Shown piece by piece: positions 5,545-5,662 of a DNA stretch of 5,662 nucleotides. The stretch is from Desulfohalobiaceae bacterium. Its GTDB lineage: Bacteria > Desulfobacterota > Desulfovibrionia > Desulfovibrionales > Desulfothermaceae. Numbering within the stretch: the stretch's first letter is position 1; every line of letters begins with the position of its first letter. Position numbers and translations under genes: made by a program. The notes under the pieces were generated by a model, which saw only the letters and a program-made list of their open reading frames with translations, was not told the DNA's origin and searched no databases. The stretch spans positions 1 to 5,662 of the forward strand of contig JAIPER010000258.1 in NCBI GenBank assembly GCA_021737115.1. The letters run 5' to 3'.

Positions 5545-5606
5545 TCACTCAGAATGACAAGAATGCGGACTCACTCTCCGTCATTCCGGCGGAGGCCGGA
5601 ATCCAG
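5523..5606. repeat. Composite dispersed intergenic repeat (REP-like)
   Basis: GCGGACTCACTC occurs twice (5539-5550 and 5565-5576, 26 bp apart). GAGTGA (5523-5528) can pair with TCACTC (5545-5550). ATTCCGGC (5583-5590), loop GGAG, GCCGGAAT (5595-5602) is a perfect 8-bp hairpin, followed by CCAG. Sequences of the kind CATTCCGGC..GCCGGAATCCAG, and TTCTTCG..CTCAGAATGAC, are widespread intergenic repeats in environmental bacterial genomes. No transposase is visible, so this would be a non-autonomous or decayed element. Nothing further was recognised in 5607-5662. Confidence 0.65.
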
Positions 5607-5662
5607 TAGAAGGGGTACAGGAAGTGGATAAGGAGCCTGCCCTATACATTTTGGCGAGCAAG

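Overview
The window looks like bacterial chromosome, most likely from a delta-proteobacterium (Desulfobacterota, possibly a Desulfovibrionales relative). That placement is an inference from gene style, GC-rich coding sequence and the type of dispersed intergenic repeats; no marker gene settles it.

Layout, left to right. (1) Positions 1-171 are the last 56 codons of ychF (+). A perfect 23-bp inverted repeat at 164-213 contains its last codon and stop. (2) Positions 245-951 are a compact, more AT-rich vapBC toxin-antitoxin operon (+). It has its own promoter, a direct-repeat candidate operator, a strong Shine-Dalgarno (SD) for vapB, and a one-base stop/start overlap into a GTG-started vapC. (3) After a 166-nt gap, 1118-5258 is a four-gene operon on the minus strand. 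In transcription order it encodes a small unrecognised secreted protein (4827-5258), a TAXI-type solute receptor (3751-4719), a DUF1850 protein (3206-3733) and a fused TRAP permease (1118-3073). The vapBC operon and this operon converge. (4) Positions 5259-5662 have no intact gene. They hold a candidate operon promoter, a perfect 13-bp hairpin, a short protein-like minus-strand reading that may be a gene tail, and a GC-rich composite dispersed repeat.

How the parts work together. The receptor should bind a small anionic solute, probably a carboxylate or amino acid, in the periplasm and deliver it to the 4TM/12TM fused permease, which imports it on a cation gradient. DUF1850 proteins commonly accompany this transporter class and have no established role. 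The leading secreted protein with three cysteines is the least explained part and the best candidate for an undescribed accessory subunit. The VapBC module is separate: VapC is a PIN-domain ribonuclease neutralised by VapB, which also autoregulates the pair.

Other unusual details are a TTG start buried in a hairpin (DUF1850), a permease spacer that carries three 10-bp tandem repeats and lacks a usable SD, and two perfect gene-end hairpins without a U-tract. No RNA gene, transposase, CRISPR array or replication origin was seen.
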